64,000 nucleotides of DNA from Paulownia fortunei (taxonomy: Eukaryota; Streptophyta; Magnoliopsida; Lamiales; Paulowniaceae), in assembly GCA_019321725.1 (NCBI GenBank), contig CM033109.1, forward strand, positions 20,739,993 through 20,803,992. Direction: 5' to 3'. Numbering within the stretch: position 1 is the first letter of the stretch; each line of letters starts with the position of its first letter. Shown here one piece after another: positions 58,435 to 64,000 of the stretch. Position numbers and translations under genes: made by a program. The notes under the pieces were generated by a model, which was given only the letters and a program-made list of their open reading frames with translations, was not told where the DNA came from and searched no databases.

Positions 58435-60986
58435 ATGACACATCAAAGAAAAGTTACAGTTATGGTGTATATAGGAGGTCAAGTGTCACAAGATTCTTGG
58501 TCTTGACATATGATCATCTTCCAATTGCATACATGAGAATTCCTCGTACAACAACCTTTCCGAAATTATTTTCAAAATTGTACGAGAGCACCCGCATTGA
58601 TAGCAATCAATTCTCATTAAAATAGTTTGCTAAATTTTCACAATTCTATATGCAACGAATAAAATAATTAATTGTGTAGATAACCGACGATGAAAGTTTA
58701 ATATTTTTCTTGGATCTAGAGGCTGAAATTGATAATATAGATATTTATGTTGAGAAAGAACAAATTCACTATAGTGTTGCTCCTCCATAGATGATGATGA
58801 GTCAGGAATGGGGCCCGTATATGTTTTTGTTAGCCCAAGACATTGTAGTGGATCTTTTTATGGTGACAAAAGGAATGTCAACTGTTGGGATTGATGACAT
58901 GTGTGCGGGTGCTTCTACCTCTGCTCATTCGAATTTCAGTATTGGGCAGTACAATATTGAGTCAAATAGTATAAGAGAAGCTGATAATGCATACACATAG
59001 TATGTCCCTGATGTGCCTATTGTAATAGAAGGGTTGACAAATATTGGGATTCATGACATGTTTGCAGGTAGGTCAGCCTCTGGTCATGAGCAGCATAATA
59101 ATAAATCTTGTAGTTATGTTGAACCTGATGATACTAATGCAGACATGGAAGATGATGTCAATGACACGATAGCAGATAGTTTGGGGCTAATATACGTAGT
59201 AGCTCTGAACCAGACGAGGTTGAGTACCCAATTCCTAATGATAATAAGGATGATATTGATGTTGAATGCATTGTCATCACATGGTCAAGGGACATTGCGA
59301 TAGCATGAACTCCCAGTCAGTGCACCAATACCCTCTACTTCAATGAACATATACTTTATCCATCAATCCATTCATCTCTACTACATATCTAAAGGTATAT
59401 GCAGACTCTATTCATATTTCAACTGGGCCTGGGGTAAGTTTTAGGATTCAAATAGTAGGGTTCTTGATGTAGGTATGGTTTTCAAGGATAAAAAGCACTT
59501 GATTTCTGCAATTAAAGATTTTTCCATCTGTTTTGTGAGGCAAGAGTATCGTGTGGTTGAGAGTACTCTAAATATATGGAAAGTGGTATGCAAATATAGC
59601 AGAACATATATGTGGTGTAGATAGGAGCTTTGAGCGTCACTAAAAGCAAACCTTGGTTTGTTCAAAATAATAAGGTATGGGGGGGACCACACATGTGAGT
59701 TAATAGAATGTTAGTTGACCATCGCAATTTAGACAAAAAATTATATTGCTACATTGCTGATGGGGATTGTTCGAGACAACCAGGCAATTTACGAAGAAAA
59801 AATTGAGATTTGAAATTTCATATTCAAAAGCATGGTATAGCTTGAACGCACCTGAGAAAATGTGTATAGGACTTGGAAAAGCTCGGTGCAGAAATTCCTT
59901 AAATTTTTGGAAGTTCTACAAAAGTCGAATGAGGTGACGGTTGTTGAGTGGGAGTATAAAGACACCAAAAATCCAAGACAAAAAATAATCAAATATATCT
60001 TTTGTGCCTTCAAGCCAGGTATAGAGGGATTTTATCACTACCGCAAAGTCATAAATGTCGATGAAACCCATTTATACACGAAGAACAAACATAAAATGTT
60101 GATTACAGTATATGAGGGATTGAAGGTATATGTCTTATTTTTGATCGAGATTCTGGTATTCTTTGAGCAATTAAGACTGTACCCGACTTCACACTCTCTC
60201 GTGGTGTGTATCGATTTTGCTTGAGACACGTGTATTCAAACTTCAACAATCATTTCAAGAATATACAATTGAGGGACTTATGTTATAGAGATGGTGCTAC
60301 ACATCAAATAAATAAGTTTGAGAAGGCTCTTGAGGAGATTAAAAGCATTAAGCCACAAGCATTTGCATACTTGGTAGAGATTAATAAGGAAAAATGGGCA
60401 TTTGCTCATGATAAAGGGTGGCGAGGCGGACTTTTGATCACCAATATGTCCAAATGCATTAGTGGAGTATTAAAAGGTGTTAGTCGTCTTCCAATCACAA
60501 CTATAGTGGATATAACATTTCATCAGTGTGCTCAATTTTTTTCATAAATGGGTGTTGAAAGCAGATAGGATGATATAAAATAATTAAATGTGGACCGATT
60601 ATGAATATAAGAAATATAAGTACTGTGAGGCGCGCTTCTTGCATCATATTGCAACCATGTTTGACCACAATCAGCAGTCAACTTCCATTATCATTAAAAT
60701 GTGCCATGGAAGTGGATATGGGGGTCATAGATACATTGTGAATTTAATGTCAAGGTATTATACATATGACAAATGGAAGTTGTTCGGAATTTCGTGCTCT
60801 CATGCTCATAAGGTGTGTATTGCTTACAAGCTAAACTCTACAGTACTCGTGAAACTGTATTACAACATACAAAGTTATAGACATACAAATGTTGGTGTAT
60901 TCAAACCGTACATGGACAAAGATTATTGGGACACACCTGATTTTGAGTTATCTCATGATAGCACTTTACGAGTTATTCCCAATTGA
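58435..60986 (+). pseudogene. MULE transposase, degenerate
   Basis: It starts MTHQRKVTVMVYIGGQ, as MuDR-type plant proteins do, then 'HLPIAYMRIPRTTTFPKLFS' in a shifted frame. The MuDR N-terminal domain is near 59480-59660 ('DFSICFVRQEYRVVESTLN'). The MULE core has 'VYRTWKSSVQKFLKFLE', 'EWEYKDTKNPRQKIIKYIF' and 'VINVDETHLYTKNKHKMLI' (the DGTHL box with first catalytic Asp). Sequence between this and the next Asp box is deleted, since 'VYEGLK' leads straight to the FDRDSGIL-like part. 'FCLRHVYSNFNNHFKN' and a SWIM-like 'KWKLFGISCSHAHKVC' lacking the first two Cys follow. Many stops and frame changes; it is not functional. Confidence 0.87.
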
Positions 60987-61552
60987 GGTAGAAATTGGAC
61001 TTCTCACATCCTAAATGAGGTGGATTAGGCACAAATTTGTGCGAGATAACAAGCTCGTATAGAACAAGCCCATAGAGAACAAGCCTGGCCACAACAATGT
61101 CCAACACAGTCTCAATAATGAATTTCGCTCGATTTTAGGGTTGACCCATTATATAAGTTAAAATTTCTATTAATATGTTATTGTATTGGGGTTTTAATAG
61201 TAATTATTTGTAATGTACTTATTTTTATTAATTGTGGTTGGAATGATGCTCATTTTCAAATTATTTATCATGTACTTAATTGATATAATTATTTGTAATG
61301 CCCTAATTTTTATTAATATTGTGGTTGGAATAATCCTAATACTGATTGATAAGTATTTATTATGCACTTATTTGATATAATTATTTGTAATGAACTTATT
61401 TTTATTAATTGTGGTTGGAATGATCAAAATACTAATTGATAAACACTTATTCTCATTACATATAATTTATTTGATTACAAATATTTCAATCATGTCATAA
61501 ATTTAATATTATTTTCGCAGTTTTACTGATTTGAACTATTCTAACTTGTAGG
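60987..61552. other. Spacer between transposase and PMD gene, with tandem repeat
   Basis: After the transposase end, a Gln-rich tail is legible to about 61125. Three tandem copies of a roughly 90-bp unit follow (listed separately), then short AT-rich sequence ending in a possible splice acceptor (TTGTAG) at 61546-61551 just before the PMD ATG. Confidence 0.5.
61203..61475. repeat. Three tandem copies of an 85-96 bp unit
   Basis: Copies start at 61203, 61288 and 61380, each with ATTATTTGTAATG at the start and TGTGGTTGGAAT in the middle; the first two end in TGATATA. Confidence 0.85.
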
Positions 61553-63782
61553 ATGAATTTGACACAAGTATATGGGTCACGTGATCCGAGTTTGTTATCT
61601 ATGTAGTCACAACATAGATTTGAGATTGTGATAACATGAACGATTGATGAGATATTACATGGGAGACAGGATGATGGTCCTTTTTTACAGCTATTTGATT
61701 AGGTGCATGTGTGCTTACTGCATTTTAGAGGTGTTGTACTGTGAGATTACTCTAGGCTTTCGTCCTATCCCCGAGCATTTTAGGGGGGCGCGTCTATATA
61801 CCACTGTATTCGCACAGTATATGAGACAACATTCTGTGACTGATGACAGTGATAAGGAGCATGTACTACAGTACGACCGTGCATGTGTGTTCATGTTGCT
61901 TGGTGGTGTTATGTGTCTTGTTGCCTCACGAAATTCAATCTCGTTGTTTTATCTGCCAAAATTTGAGAATGTTGATGAAGTTAGTGAGTACAGTTAGGGA
62001 AGTATTGTATTGGCTTTCTTGTATCTTGAGTTGTCTACGACATACTCCAAGACAAAATCCAATATTGGTAGTACATTACAATTATTACACGTAAAATTAA
62101 TACATGTTTATCTTATACTTTAATATATATTTATCATATTTTGTATTGATATAAAATTCAATTCTTCCAGATTTGAGCGTGGTCAAGGATAACGCTTATT
62201 ACGTTCATGGTTCTAGAATCACATGTAGATTTAGAGCCCTGGCTTACTAATTTTGAGTATGTACTTCCTATTCCTTCGTATGATGCACGATAAAAAAAAT
62301 TAAGTATTACTTTTTTAGAAGTATATATTTTTTTTCTTATGTTAATATAAATAAATAATTACAGGTGGAATATGACAATAACTTATGATCATACTACTCA
62401 ATATTCTGTACGCATCTTTTGAGAGATATTTGATGTCGTGATGCCACATTAGGCCAACAAGCTTATAATGAAGTTTATGACATCATCTATAATTTATTAT
62501 TAATATGTCTTTTTTTTTTTGCAGTTTATTTGGCAACCGTATAACATAACTTTTCAATATATTAATAAGTTGCCACCATATTGTAGTTCTCAACTTTGGA
62601 CATCCATATGTCCATTGATATTCTATGAGCGAGTTGAGATGCACCATCCTAAGAGGGTTTTTGGACAGTTTGGGATAATGCAAAACATCCCTCCATTTCC
62701 ACAGAATTGTAACATAGATTTGCATAGATTTGATCGCAATGGATATATAAGATTTGATTGGGAGGCTCATCACACACAGTATATTAGCATGTGGCCTAGA
62801 CGCTTTCAGATTATTATGCTCAGACCACTCATCAAAGATACAGTCACTACAGATGATGGATATGATGAGTGGTATGATAAAGTTATACACCGTTTTATAT
62901 CACCTATTAATAGGGTTCAGACTACGGGCAACCATATGGAGATGTATCTTTGATTCAATTTTTGGTACGTAAATTGATAATTTGGTGTATTTATATTTTT
63001 GGAGTTCTTTTATACCATATATATTTATGTTGTGATTTTTTATATGTATTTCAGGCTGATCAGTAGATCTCTCTTAGCATAAGTTTTCGAATGAGGCCTG
63101 CGGAGGATCTGAGTACAACTAATTTATTATTAAAGCGATATATTTATATTGGTGAGCAGGCCGCGACCCTCCTTGTCAGCCAAAATTTGCCTCAATAAAT
63201 ACCCTCGAAATAACCAGAACCACTAGATGATACACAGACTGTGACAGATAGAAGAAGGATGAGTCGTACTGAGAGGTCCAGTCGCTCAATAGAGGGTGAT
63301 ACCACTGGTCGGGCTCATGTAACTCATTTCATCGGCCATGCTTTGACATCATATCACTGCTCTCTAGTAGCAGATGTACCAGGCCTTCTATATTGCATGT
63401 CTCTCATGATGACGTTTATAGGCTATCCCCAGTATCATATGATTATTTTTCTTTCACTCCTTACGATCCGACAGTATATACATACTCACAAGTACAACTT
63501 GATCCTGGCTTGGGATTGATACCTGAAAATGTATCATCACGTCTGAAGTTTAATATCTCTCTTATTTTATTCCCTCTAATAACATCAATATATCGAGATT
63601 ATGTCTATGATACCTTTTCATCGAGTTATCAGAATACATATATAGATGATAATTCACAAACTGATGAGATGTCACAACATTTCGATACTGTTGCACAGAG
63701 TAGGGAGAGAGAGCTAGAGGGTATAGGAATAGACGACCACATGGTTGTGGTACTGGCAGACATTACTGATTACTGTATATAA
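61553..63782 (+). pseudogene. Plant mobile domain (PMD) gene, MAIN-like, degenerate, intron-containing
   Basis: It starts MNLTQVYGSRDPSLL. The PMD core is visible as 'FRPIPEHFRGARLYTTVFAQ', 'YMRQHSVTDDSDKEHVLQYD', 'ACVFMLLGGVMC' and 'SLFYLPKFENVDEV'. An intron (62091-62170, GT...AG) joins to a TGA-interrupted 'AWSR' segment, and later exons give 'FIWQPYNITFQYINKLPPYC', 'SICPLIFYERVEMHHPKRVF' and 'FGQFGIMQNIPPFP'. The tail (63393-63782) is Tyr-rich. PMD proteins occur in transposons and as the host genes MAIN and MAIL1, which act in silencing and genome stability. Stops, frameshifts and loss of the N-terminal core show decay. Its place beside a MULE transposase argues for the transposon-borne class. 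Confidence 0.83.
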
Positions 63783-64000
63783 TATATTTAATTTGATTAA
63801 TCTATTCATTTGTATAATAAACATTTTTCAATCATTGTTTAAATTTTGTTTAAAAATTTAAATCTTATATTTTACTTGTGTAAAATTATAATGACACAAA
63901 ATGCTAAACATACATAAATATAATATATAAATAAATATTACATATGTACACATATTTTTGAATATATATTTATACTTATTAATAATTAGTATTGGAATAT
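63783..64000. other. AT-rich sequence after the PMD gene
   Basis: Presumed 3' non-coding part of the MULE; the element's right end is not reached. Confidence 0.5.

Larger units (their letters stand above)
56462..64000 (+). mobile_element. Mutator-like element (MULE) with plant mobile domain gene, incomplete at window end
   Basis: A palindrome-rich left arm, a GC-richer leader exon (about 57370-57464), a decayed MULE transposase (58435-60986) and a decayed PMD gene (61553-63782) lie in the same orientation. MULEs that carry a PMD gene next to the transposase are known in plants. The left terminus is placed only approximately, near GTGATATATAGGATTTTTTG; the right terminus lies outside the window, so terminal inverted repeats and the 9-bp target duplication cannot be checked. 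Confidence 0.78.

Noticed and set aside
62483..62890. 135-codon minus-strand frame opposite the PMD gene
   Set aside because: The plus strand carries clear PMD protein motifs over the same interval; the minus frame is a shadow.

Overview
The window is nuclear DNA of a flowering plant, most likely a eudicot. It is strongly AT-rich and gene-poor, with introns, copia and gypsy LTR retrotransposons, hAT- and CACTA-type elements, and a Mutator-like element carrying a plant mobile domain gene. I see two convincing host genes: cytosolic ribosomal protein L35 (RPL35, 22109-24221, three coding exons) and an intronless EXO70 exocyst subunit resembling the plant EXO70H clade (42581-44521). Almost everything else is mobile DNA in various states of decay, plus intergenic sequence in which I recognise nothing.

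Layout. 1-3333: intergenic. 3334-9878: a defective copia element with unusually long (2.3 kb) LTRs and an internal deletion that joins protease/pre-integrase sequence to RNase H. 11080-14038: a small non-autonomous LTR element with a 25-bp minisatellite of about 40 units, each unit able to fold into a hairpin. 14390-14682: a CACTA-like end. 15288-15760: a hAT-like AT-rich element. 19826-21400: a composite repeat with two tandem arrays. 21870-24221: RPL35 with site II and telo-box promoter motifs. 25249-26162 and 36841-39280: copy A of an old segmental duplication, split by a degenerate Ty3/gypsy element of the Tat type on the minus strand (26163-36840). That gypsy element carries an antisense accessory ORF, which is itself hit by a hAT element, and its RNase H is split by a solo LTR of the copia family seen at 3334. 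42354-44781: EXO70 with its promoter and 3' region. 44782-46927 and 55641-56340: copy B of the duplication, split by another copia element on the minus strand (46928-55635), whose pol is split by a 2.9-kb solo LTR. About 56462 to beyond the window end: a Mutator-like element with a palindrome-rich left arm, a decayed MULE transposase and a decayed PMD gene with a recognisable intron.

The nesting order can be read from target-site duplications. ATTTG, ATAGC and AGTAA are exact; ACCGT/ACCAT, CCTTT/CCTCT and ATCAAAAC/ATCAAAGC differ at one base. The two paralogous copies A and B serve as each other's empty sites: the gypsy element is absent from copy B and the copia element is absent from copy A.

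The most unusual signals are the four perfect palindromes with a shared AAAGCGTT core in the MULE left arm (56607-56996), the hairpin-forming 25-bp minisatellite (12350-13368), the antisense ORF in the gypsy element, and the paired duplication with reciprocal retrotransposon insertions and a small local inversion. All coordinates, alignments and translations were read by eye. Boundaries of old repeats are approximate unless a target-site duplication is quoted.
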